The position numbers and the translations under genes are program-made. DNA of 64,000 nt. It comes from Gnetum montanum. Taxonomy: Eukaryota > Streptophyta > Gnetopsida > Gnetales > Gnetaceae. Under the pieces are notes generated by a model. It ran no database searches. It was given only the letters and a program-made list of their open reading frames with translations, and had not been told where the DNA came from. The number at the start of each line of letters is the position of its first letter. Within the stretch, counting starts at the first letter, position 1. Below, one piece after another: positions 55,606-64,000 of the stretch. The stretch lies in contig MNCI01033307.1 in the NCBI GenBank assembly GCA_015680685.1, forward strand, positions 233,593 through 297,592, in the 5' to 3' direction.

Positions 55606-56100
55606 ATGAATACCATCATGCTAACCCATGTAGTAACTAATTGGATAAAGCCTGGCCACCTTCTAAGGAAAAGATATGATCCTAGAAGTTCCTTAATCTA
55701 TTTGCAAATCACTAGGAATGACCCATGCATGGATTTTCTTGATTCAAGTTTTGGTGTTAATCTACTTTCTCATGAGATGTACAAAGCCTGAAACTTGCAT
55801 CCACTCAAGAAGAGTAACATCCATCTTGAGTTGGCAGACTAATCCATCACTATTCCCCTAGGACTACTAAAGGACATTGTAACCACCATCTGTGGATGGT
55901 TGTATCCTGCTAACTTCCTAGTGATCCAAGTTGATAATTGCAAGGGGAACTTTTCAATATCATGGGAAGGGCTTGGCTAAGTACTATTTATGCACGACTA
56001 GGCATTAGAGACCTTTCCTTAGAGATTTCTAGGGAAAATGTATTTAAAAAGGTCGAGAAGAAGAGAGTTGCGTGCATCAACTACAATGATACAAAGTGCA
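55606..56100 (+). pseudogene. Protease of element C
   Basis: TNWIKPGHLLRKRYDPRSSL, IYLQITRNDPCMDFLDSSFG and VNLLSHEMYKA, then LHPLKKSNIHLELAD, SITIPLGLLKDIVTTICGW and VIQVDNCKGNF. The active-site Asp-Ser is retained but Gly is replaced (DSSFG). One frameshift in the SIxWEGLG part. Confidence 0.78.
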
Positions 56101-56379
56101 ATTGTGTGTAGAAACTATGGACCACAAAAATTACATTAATTCCATCATGTAGACAATGTGCAGATGAGACAAAAATTCAAATGTGCTTATATGCAGTAGC
56201 CACAAAATAAGAGGACACCTAGTGGCTGATATCTGATCTTGAAAGTAGCACACTTTACATGGAACCAACTAAGAGCTTAACGAGTGCCTATGTTGAAGGC
56301 ATGGATGAACTGGAACAAGTTCATTACCAACTCTCCAATGATGAACTTGATGATACTTATTAGGAAGATTTAAAAATCC

Positions 56380-57440
56380 CTAAAGGTTTCAAATAGGAGC
56401 CATTAGAGTTGAAAACTCTACCTGCTAGCATGGAATATGCTTTTCTGAAAATGACAAGTCGATAATAATCAATGTCAATCTTGCTCCTGAACAAAAACAT
56501 GCATTGTTGAAGGTGGTTAACAAATGGGCAACAATATTTTCTTGGTCATATCTTGAACTCACTGGGATTGATCCTAGAATATGCTAGCATCGCATCTATA
56601 CTAATTCTTCCATAAAGCTAAAGAGGTAGCCATAATAGTGGTTGAATCCCAAATTGAAGCAAATTATCAAGGAGGAGCTTGAATGACCCCTCTAGGCAGG
56701 GTTCATCTATCCCATTGCAAATAGTAAGTGGGTTAGCCCACTTGTGACCATGTCAAAGAAAGATGGCAAGTGAAGGATCTGTATTGACTTTAGGCTATTG
56801 AACATGGAAACATACAAATATCATTTCCTATTGCCATTTGTAAACTAGGTGTTGGACACTATCTCTGGGCATTACTACTGTAGCTTTCTAGATGGTTATA
56901 GTGGCTATAACCAAATTCAGATTGCACCAAAGGATTAGGCCAAAACTACATTCACAAGTCCCTTGAGGACTTCTACATATAGAAAGATGCCTTTTGATCT
57001 ATATAATGCTCCTACAACCTTCAAAAACCTTATCCTTAGCATTTTTTAATAGCATAGCAATAGCACGGTGAAAGTCTTCATGGATGACTTCTCCACCTAT
57101 AACACTACATTCGAGTAAGCCCTAGACAATATTGAGTAAGTATTTTAAAGGTGTATGGAGACTAACCTTTGGCTTTACTGGCAAAAGAGCCATCTGATGG
57201 TCTAGGAGCATATTATGTTGAAGCATAGAATCTTACAAGTAATGGTTGAGATGGACCTTAAAAAAATAAGGGTCATCCAGAGAATTGCCCATCAGTTGGA
57301 AATTGTCAAAGATGTCTAGTCATTCCTTGGCCACACTAGCTACTACCAAAAATTCATAGAGATTTTCTCTAAGACCGCTAAACCATTGGTAGAGCTAACA
57401 AAGAAAGATGCTCCATTCGTATGAATTAAGAAATGAAAAA
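56380..57440 (+). pseudogene. Reverse transcriptase of element C
   Basis: Athila RT from the EPLELKTLPASMEYAFL start (near 56397). Motifs: KKDGK-RICIDFRLLNMETY (near 56755-56815), GHYYCSFLDGYSGYNQI (near 56870), APKD-AKTTFTSPLRTSTYRK, MPFDLYNAPTTF, catalytic VKVFMDDFSTYNTTFE (near 57075), the LGHTSYYQKFIEIFSKT end (near 57335) and LTKKDAPF. It spans the region deleted in B. Frame is lost several times and stops are mostly TAG. Confidence 0.82.
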
Positions 57441-57479
57441 AGACATACTAGAAACTCAAGTAGAAGCTCATAGAAACTC

Positions 57480-57880
57480 CAATTCTACAAGCACCCAACT
57501 AGTCCAAAATGTTCCACATCATAATAACACATCGAACTATGCCTTGGGAGCTATGCTCACATAATTAGATGATTAGAAATATCCATATTACATCCACTAC
57601 ACAAGCTAAAGCATTATGGGTGCACAACTAAACTACACCGCAACAGAGAAAGAACTAATGGAAATGGTGTATGCCTTGGAGAAATTCAAGCACTATGTGC
57701 TTAGGTACAAGGTGCTTGTACACACAAACCATAGTGTAATTTGCTTCTTGATGAACAAACCAATGTTGAGCCCCCATATCAAACGGTGGTTTGTGATCTT
57801 GCAAGAATTCAATCTCATGATGATAGATTAAAAGGAAATCGAGAATGTGATTCCTAACCACTTGTCTTGGTTGTGATGGG
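57480..57880 (+). pseudogene. RNase H of element C
   Basis: ILQAPNxSKMFHIII and YALGAMLT, then the ORF at 57616-57831: ATEKELMEMVYALEKFKHYV, LRYKVLVHTNHSVICFLMNK, WFVILQEFNLMMID. The usual HTDH Asp is Asn here. Confidence 0.82.
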
Positions 57881-58014
57881 ATAACAAAAAGAAGGATAGC
57901 CGACTTTCTGATTAGTTTTCTAATGAACTCCTCTTTGCTAGTACGATAAATGAACAAGTGCCCAATGAACCTACATGGTATGATGGCATTCTCACTTATC
58001 TTCTCACTTAAGAG

Positions 58015-59320
58015 ATGACACAAGAGTTAGACCACATGAAGAAACAACAATTTCTTCATCATGCCAAGTGCTTCATGGGGATTAATGGACATCTTTATAA
58101 GGTGTGTGCTAATGGCCTAGTTCATTGGTGTGTTCTTGATGCTGACCAATTGCATGTCCTCCAGGATGCTCATGAGGGTCCTTGTGGGAGCCACTATGCT
58201 AGGAGATGCACAGCCATTAAGATCTTGATGGTAGGGTATTATTGGCCAATACTCTTCAAGGATGCTCACCAATTCGTCCACTCTTGTGATTGCTATCAAT
58301 GTGGTGGTGGGATGAGCACTCAAATGGAGAAATCTTAGTAGTGGATATGACCATTGGAATCCTTCAACATTTGGGGCATTGACTTCATGGGTCCTATCAC
58401 ACCCATGTAAAATGGAAAGGCATGCATCATAGTCATTGTTAACTATTATACAAAATGGGTAGAAACTATAGCCATCATCAACTGTACATCTTCTATAGCT
58501 ACTCAGTTGTACAAGAAAATGTTGTAAATAGGTTTGGGGTGCCATGTGCATTGATTTCTCACAATGGTACTCATTTTATAGGCACCACCTTTTCAAAAGC
58601 TCATGCAATGCTTGGGGGTAGAACATAAATTAACAACCCCCTACCACCCCCAAGCCAATGGTCAAGTTGAGGTTAAAAATAGGGAGATCACTAAGATCTT
58701 TACTAGAACAATTAGCAAATATAGAAGAGACTGGAGCACAAAACTCAACAATGCCCTTTGGGCCGATCACTTAACATGGAAACTCCCTATAGGCTATTCT
58801 CCCTATGAGTTAGTGTATGAACAATGGCCAACTCTTTCTATTCAGTTTAAGCTCCATACACTTTCAATAGCCTATGACCTTGACCTTAGCCTAACATAGA
58901 AAGAAAGACTGATCAACCCTTAATGTGCTAGATGCGAATAGATTGGTGGCCCTATCCTTTAATGAAGCACACAAGACATTCAAGGAATAATGCCATTACC
59001 TCAAAATAAGAAAGATAAAATTCCAACCTAGAGACAAGGTCCTTTACTGGAACCCCACACATGTACCTCAAAAGACAAAGTGACAAACATTGTGGGAAAG
59101 GCCTTACATCATTTATGAAACCTTTCATTTTGGAGCCATGTTGATCTACAACCTTGAAAGCCTAAATAATAAGTTACGAGCCAACATACAACAAGTCAAA
59201 CCTTTCCATGAGCCCAAAAGATCTAGTGATAGCAACACCTCATTAGATGAACAACCACACTCAATTTTTTGGATCTTCTCATTCCAACTCAATCATGGAA
59301 GAGATGGCCATCCATGCTAA
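58015..59320 (+). pseudogene. Integrase of element C
   Basis: The HHCC zinc finger is intact in the ORF at 58015-58338: GHLYKVCANGLVHWCV, HEGPCGSHYARRCTAIKILM, HSCDCYQCGGGMSTQ. The core has IDFMGPITPM, then NYYTKWVETIAIINCTSS and, in the ORF at 58603-58899, GVEHKLTTPYHPQANGQVEV, KNREITKIFTRTISKYRRDW, IGYSPYELVYEQWP. The C-terminal domain is FQPRDKVLYWNPTHVP-like with LWERPYIIYETFHFGAM (near 59090-59140). Best preserved integrase in the window, yet broken between the zinc finger and core. Confidence 0.86.
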
Positions 59321-60780
59321 TTATATAAATGGATCCTTAGTTTTTATACTTTTTTGTTTTACACCTTTTTGTTTTACACCATTTTTTGTCTTACAACATC
59401 ATTAGTACGTTTTATCTTTCTTGGATATTTTATAAGTTTTTTATATTTTAATTTATTTTTGTGTATGTATTTTTCTTCTATTTTCCAATAAATTAGTTTA
59501 TTTTTATTTATTACCAACAAGACACAATGATTCCATAGCTATTTACTAATGGTGGTTTGTACTTAATGTTTTTGATTGCTAATATCTAGTTTCTTTCTTT
59601 GAATTTTGATATTAATAACTAGGACAAAGTTTCTTTTTCAAAGAATAGTTAGTGAGTTCATGTCATCCACCCATCCACAACACTTTATGATCTTCCTTGT
59701 TTTGGAAATGTGAGGTCCCTTTCCTTAATCAAACTTTAATGAACTTGTGACCTTGGTAGTTTTCAAACTTGGGAAAGATTAAATGGAATGATAAGGGTGT
59801 GACTTCAAAGGGACTTGATTCTCTTTGTACTTGCCCAAACTCTTAAGTGCATGAGTGTTTTCATGGATTTTTTACCGCTCCACTGTCAACCAATAATAGG
59901 AAGCTAAAGTTTTTGCATGGTGTGGTTTTCATCCAAAAATCCATAAAAATATAAAATTCAAAAAAAAATGATGGGAGTTCAAAGCACACCCCTTAGATAA
60001 ATAATGGGCTACAAGCACTAGTTATGGGACTAGAAAGACATGTTACCCATGTCTAAAGGTCCCCTCTAACTAAGGCCCTTTCTCACTTCTAGCTTCTCTT
60101 TTTTTCTCAATAAGGAATAGTGTTTGATCCATGGGAGCATTCTTGTGTCTTGAGAAGATGGGTAGATCTTAGAGTATCAATGTAGAGTCACTAAAAATGG
60201 TTGGTTTTGATCTAGACTAAGGATGGACTTTATATGGTCATTTAACCATAAATTCCACAAGGGACTTCATTTGACCATAAGATGGAACTCCATTCCACTC
60301 TCCTCTCATCCACCAATGCTTTCCGTAATTCACCTCATTTCCAGTTTTCCATGTCTTGTTCAATGCCTTAGTTGACGTATTGAAATTCTTATGTAGATTC
60401 TTCCAATTAGGTCCTTAACTTTCCATAATCATTAATTAACCACAGTGCACATGGACTCCTTGGTTTGAGGATATGCAAGGGAAAAAAGGGCATGAGTCTG
60501 CTATGAGGAGGACCCACTTGCTTATCTCTTAGTTGGGTTAGTTAACTTCCTTATCCTTAGGCATTTCCACAATTGAATCAATCCACATTCCCCATCAGTT
60601 GCATCCAACTGTGCGCTCCTCTCTAGCATTTTTCCAACAAAATCTCATTCTTCAATTTTTATGAATAATCAAACCCTCTTCAAGCTTTTAACTATGCTCA
60701 CAACTTTTCTGGCTCTCTGAGGATCCCAATTTCTTATTAAAAATCCTTCTATTTTTTGAATTTTTAAAAAGTGAAAAATT
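59321..60780 (+). other. Athila-like spacer between integrase and ORF3 (copy C)
   Basis: Non-coding, homologous to 21871-23440 reversed. T-rich after the integrase stop, then moderately conserved blocks (GGTGTGGTTTTCATCC, CTTTCTCACTTCTAGCTTCTC). Conservation between C and B without coding capacity may reflect RNA or promoter functions, or only shared age. Confidence 0.68.
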
Positions 60781-60875
60781 TTCCACATAGGCTCCATCAA
60801 CTGAGGGGATGCATAGACAAGACTTCATCAACAGGACCCTATCGACACAAGCCAAAAAAAATTCTATATATATGC
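60781..60875 (+). promoter_or_regulatory. Internal LTR-like promoter upstream of ORF3 (copy C)
   Basis: Degenerate GGCC/ATCAATG-type units (TCATCAACAGGACCCTATCGACACA, 60825-60850) precede a TATA box TTCTATATATATGC (60862-60875). Same place and order as in A and B. Confidence 0.52.
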
Positions 60876-61000
60876 AGTGACACTTAAGAGTTTTTTACAT
60901 TTTGGATTAAATGAGGGGGTAATTTTCAAATTTTTTAAGGCCATAACTTCCAAACCATTTGCTTGATTCACTTCATTCTTCAATCTTGTAGCTACCAAAG

Positions 61001-61290
61001 GTAAGCTCTATGTCATGGGGGCCACAAACCTTAGGTTTTTGACAAAAAAAAAAATTGAGATTTTTTTAACTACCACAAAGGTTTAACTAAGAAACTAACA
61101 TCAAAACATAAATTTATGAAAATTAAACCCTTCCAGAAAACTCTAGTGAAATTTTAAACCAAATTACATTAAAATAATCAATCTACCATGGTCATAACTT
61201 AGTCAAAGTGTAACTGCCCAATGAGATAAGGTACCTAAAAGTTATAAGTTACACAGTGTATGCTAATCCTTGGTTATGTTGTGACCATAG
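61001..61290 (+). other. Predicted leader intron of ORF3 (copy C)
   Basis: Donor CAAAG|GTAAGCTC at 61001, acceptor GTGACCATAG| at 61290, then ATGGCACCC. 290 nt. A branch-like TAACT/CTAAC lies 20-90 nt before the acceptor. Confidence 0.62.
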
Positions 61291-62395
61291 ATGGCACCCA
61301 AAGGAAAGCACATGTAGGAAGGAGGATTGTCCTAACCAAGGGGAAAATGGCCTAGAATAGGAAGAGGCCAAGAATAGACCCAAAAGTAGGTAGTTGAAAC
61401 CCATGCAATAAGACCTCTTCAAGAGAAGCCTAAAGTGGAATATGTTATACAAATTCTCAAAGAAGTGGCTGCAACAAAATAGTCTCACTAAAATGAGGCA
61501 CCAGGGCCAAGACCAAGCCTTTAGTTCACCCTAATAGATGCATGTCTTAATTAAATCAAATCTAAGAAAGTCCAAAAATTTGTGCTTCAAGAGTTAAACT
61601 TTGGACCTTTCTTGGAGTTTGCTCCTCTAGAAGTCAAGATGCAATTGTAGAACTCTCCCATGTGGTTCGTCATTACTTTCGATGGGGAGTGGTAAATGGG
61701 AGAGACATACCTCTTTTGGAACAATAGGCAAGTCAGTTTAATGATAAAATCAAGGATATTTCTATGTCCTATTCGATGAAAGCAATTTTAGAGGCCCTTA
61801 GGTTTCTTGAGACTAGGGCCACTCTTGCTAAAATTCCAATGCAAGTAGATCCTAATGTCAAGAAAGAATGGACACAACAATGCTATGGAGTTGACGAAAA
61901 AGAGTTCAATGTGCTCACTATGATGGAACATGCATACTTCAAGATGACCTTTCACCTTAATCCAATAGTGAGGCCAAGTAAAGTCACAACCTTCTTTGCC
62001 CATGCATGTGCCACTCTAAGCAAAAGATTCCTGGTCAACCTTTCATAACTAATCTATCCTAAGACAAAGAAGCAATTTAAGGAGAATGAACATGGAAGGA
62101 AAGCACTCCCCTTTTCATGCCTCATTAGAAAATTATGTAAGAGGGGAGGCATAGCATGCTACACAAATGACATCATTCAACATGTGCTCACCACCTTTTA
62201 GATAGAAATGATGAAGGATAAAGTTTGTGCAAAAGTAATCTAAGAAGAGGATCAACAACCACCACCTCTAGCACCCACTCACAAAACAACACTAGAGACC
62301 TACATTTCCATTAAGCACATGCATAAACTCTAAGAGAAACTCTTGCAATAGCAAGCAAGAACAAGTGGTGGTGATCCATCTGTGTACAAACCAAC
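61291..62395 (+). pseudogene. Athila-like ORF3, N-terminal half (copy C, cut by an insertion)
   Basis: ATG at 61291 follows the acceptor; product MAPKGK.... The globular domain contains LNFGPFLEFAPLEVK and ETYLFWNNRQVS. The ORF at 61764-62048 reads EALRFLETRATLAKIPMQVD, PNVKKEWTQQCYGVDEKEFN and PIVRPSKVTTFFAHACATLS, followed by KKQFKENEHGRKALPF and CLIRKLCKRGGIACYTND. This is the cleanest copy of the domain. It then enters the Gln-rich linker (LLQ-QARTSGGDPSVYKP), where the LTR at 62396 cuts it; the coiled coil is missing. Confidence 0.75.
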
Positions 62396-63375
62396 TGATG
62401 AGTGACGAGGTACCCCTACACTCAACCATACGAAATGAGTGTAGCACACGCGATCCGGTTGAACTCCATAGACTAAATGCGTAAACGCCCCATGGAACAC
62501 TTGGGGTTAATCATTCGTCGTCTTCCCAAACTTACTTGTTGTTGTCACAGTGTATGGTTAAGTAAGTCCAAGGTATATGATTTTTATGGTCTTTTATGAT
62601 TTTTCTCCTATGCTATCAAGGTGAAGGGTTGAGAGAGCTAACTAACTCTAACTAAGTACTAAGTCTAAATTAACTAGTGTCAGCATCCATTCCCACTTAC
62701 TGTACACACCCTGAACTATGCAACTGCAGCTACCAAACACTAATCGTTACTGGGATCACCACACGTAATGCACGTGCTCGAAGTGGTCATACTAAGGCAT
62801 CTAATTAGCCTAAACGTGATGAGCAGTAGATTCCTTGACTAGCCATACACATCTGTAGATGATCGTAATCAATTCATACTCATCCCACATTCTAGGAGAC
62901 AAGGGTAAGAGAGACTAATCACGATGAGTAGCCGATTCCTTGATTAGCCATACACATTCGTCAATGCTTGTAATCAAGTCGTACTCATGTCGCGCTAATG
63001 CAAGTAATAAATAATAGGTAAGAAATAACATGTAATAAACCTATTCCATGCACTACAAGGTTTATCCACAAAGCTTGCCTTATTGCTGTACACAACTTGC
63101 GTTCAGGTACAAAGCTGCTTGAATACGGATTCGTTCACTTGGGGACTCCTACTGCGGGCACATGGAAAATATTCTATCTTTGGAGTGATCAAACTACCAA
63201 AGTTTCCCTACTTTAAGCCTAGGATGAGAAATGAAGGGAGTGCTGCCTCTTATTTATAGATTTGGCAGCGGACCGCGATATCACATACGCAATATCGCAG
63301 GGGACGACGCGATATCGCGACGGCCACAATATCGTGTATGTGATATCACGGTGCATGCGATATCACGTCTCATCA
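62396..63375 (-). repeat. 3' LTR of a minus-strand Athila-like element
   Basis: 980 bp. Minus strand starts TGATGAGACGTGATATCGC and ends GGTACCTCGTCACTCATCA. U3 is built of ATATCGCG-type palindromes (63270-63370) before the TATA box (63250-63258). A purine tract follows on the inner side (63376-63388), so this is the 3' LTR of an element whose body extends rightwards. A duplicated CGATGAGNAG...GATTAGCCATACACAT block occurs at 62815-62990. CpG retention suggests a young copy. Confidence 0.88.
62815..62985. repeat. ~112-bp tandem duplication in U5 of the LTR
   Basis: GTGATGAGCAGTAGATTCCTTGACTAGCCATACACAT near 62815 recurs near 62923 as ACGATGAGTAGCCGATTCCTTGATTAGCCATACACAT, each followed by a GTAATCAA(T/G)TC.TACTCAT block. 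Not seen in the other family LTRs here. Confidence 0.75.
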
Positions 63376-63388
63376 TACCCCCATGACT
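63376..63388 (-). promoter_or_regulatory. Polypurine tract of the minus-strand element
   Basis: Minus strand AGTCATGGGGGTA next to TGATGAG. It is followed by AAACTTGTCC-type sequence also found beside the A and B purine tracts. The homology stops at the N at 63420. Confidence 0.75.
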
Positions 63389-63420
63389 AAATGAAAACTT
63401 GTCCTTGAGTTTCTTATAAN

Positions 63421-63660
63421 ACGATATCGTGGCCGTCGCGATATCGCGTAGTCCCCTGCGATATTGCGTATGTGATATCGCGGTCCGCTGCCAAATCTAT
63501 AAATAAGAGGTAGAACTCCCTTCATTTCTCATCCTAGGCTTAAAGTAGGGAAACTTTGGTAGTTTGATCACTCCAAAGATAGAATATTTTCCATGTGCCC
63601 GCAGTAGGAGTCCCCAAGTGAACGAATCTTTATTCAAGCAGCTTTGTACCTGAACGCAAG
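63421..63660 (+). repeat. Partial Athila-like LTR in inverted orientation
   Basis: 240 bp, reverse complement of 63096-63335 at about 97% identity (a handful of differences). N at 63420 and NNN at 63661-63663 bound it. It could be a second LTR copy or a mis-joined contig. Confidence 0.82.
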
Positions 63661-63663
63661 NNN

Positions 63664-64000
63664 CCAATGCCAAGATTGCACCTTCGTTGTCCATCCGTAA
63701 GTGCATCATTGATCTTGCTCCTTGCATAGTTGCTTCAACGCTGCTCCATTCCAAGTGTTTGCTCCAGATCCAATCCATTATTGCATGTCCGCCATCTACA
63801 CACACAACACAATCGTATATTAGCAAGGGTAATTGAATCATCATGTAATTGATACCTTGTATCGGTGTAAACTCATTGGCTAGGTTGTGGTATGGCAGAT
63901 ATGGATCTGAGAATATGTTACTGATGACTACTGAAGGTGTAGGGGTTAGGAAGAAAATCAAAAATTTCGGGGCTAGGAGAAAATCGAAAAAATCAGGCCC
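63664..64000. other. Unassigned sequence at the window end
   Basis: No resemblance to the neighbouring retrotransposons. The minus strand has an AATTTTTGATTTTCTTCCTAACCCC start and later GTTGTGTGTGTAG|ATGGCGGAC, which looks like a splice acceptor followed by an ATG, then a short frame. It may be the start of a gene or another element; not identified. Confidence 0.3.

Larger units (their letters stand above)
52041..62395 (+). mobile_element. Athila-like Ty3/gypsy element C, 5' LTR to ORF3
   Basis: The most complete plus-strand copy. It has 5' LTR, tRNA-Asp primer site, gag, protease, RT, RNase H, integrase, spacer, internal promoter, leader intron and the first ~1.1 kb of ORF3. It sits in the 3' spacer of G and is interrupted at 62396 by another family member on the minus strand. 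Its coiled-coil half and 3' LTR are outside the window. Confidence 0.88.

Noticed and set aside
58117-58551. 144-residue minus-strand frame within element C
   Set aside because: It is the shadow of the integrase zinc-finger and core region, which matches known motifs on the plus strand.

Overview
The window looks like intergenic DNA from a large, repeat-rich seed-plant genome, possibly a gymnosperm (inference). I see no intact host gene, no tRNA or rRNA gene and no CRISPR array. Almost everything that can be assigned is Ty3/gypsy LTR retrotransposon. It is heavily decayed, with many in-frame stops (mostly TAG) and frameshifts, so coding entries are pseudogenes with approximate borders. Four short runs of N mark assembly joins.

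Layout. (A) 1-14486, plus: 3' part of an Athila-like element, consisting of an internal promoter, a leader intron, ORF3 and the 3' LTR. ORF3 is split by (F) 1804-11526, minus: a 9.7-kb element with ~2-kb LTRs, perfect target-site duplication (TSD) AATGG, gag and protease but no RT or integrase. (D) about 14487-42882, plus: a Tat/Ogre-like element with protease, RT, RNase H, a second RNase H, integrase and 3' LTR. Its protease is split by (B) 17295-29473, minus: a nearly complete 12.2-kb Athila-like element with perfect TSD CTAGG. (E) 34489-36900 lies between D's protease and RT and carries PIF1-like helicase remains and a 477-bp foldback. (G) 42883-52040, plus: Athila-like gag-pol. It is interrupted by (H) 43927-46868, a TG...CA-bounded insertion with TSD CCTAC containing an HSP70-like fragment, and by a solo Athila LTR at 48384-49165. 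(C) 52041-62395, plus: an Athila-like element inserted in the 3' spacer of G, with 5' LTR, tRNA-Asp-type primer site, gag, pol, spacer and ORF3. ORF3 is interrupted at 62396 by the 3' end of another minus-strand Athila-like element.

How the parts relate. The Athila-like copies share one plan: LTR, tRNA-Asp primer site, gag, protease-RT-RNase H-integrase, a ~1.5-kb spacer, an LTR-like promoter block, a ~290-300-nt leader intron, ORF3, purine tract and LTR. ORF3 occupies the env-like position but encodes a globular domain followed by a long coiled coil. Three independent copies (A, B, C) keep the TATA box, the AG|GTAAGCTC donor and the AG|ATG acceptor/start. This is the best candidate here for a little-described system. 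F and D share LTR start, purine tract and protease features and look like a non-autonomous/autonomous pair.
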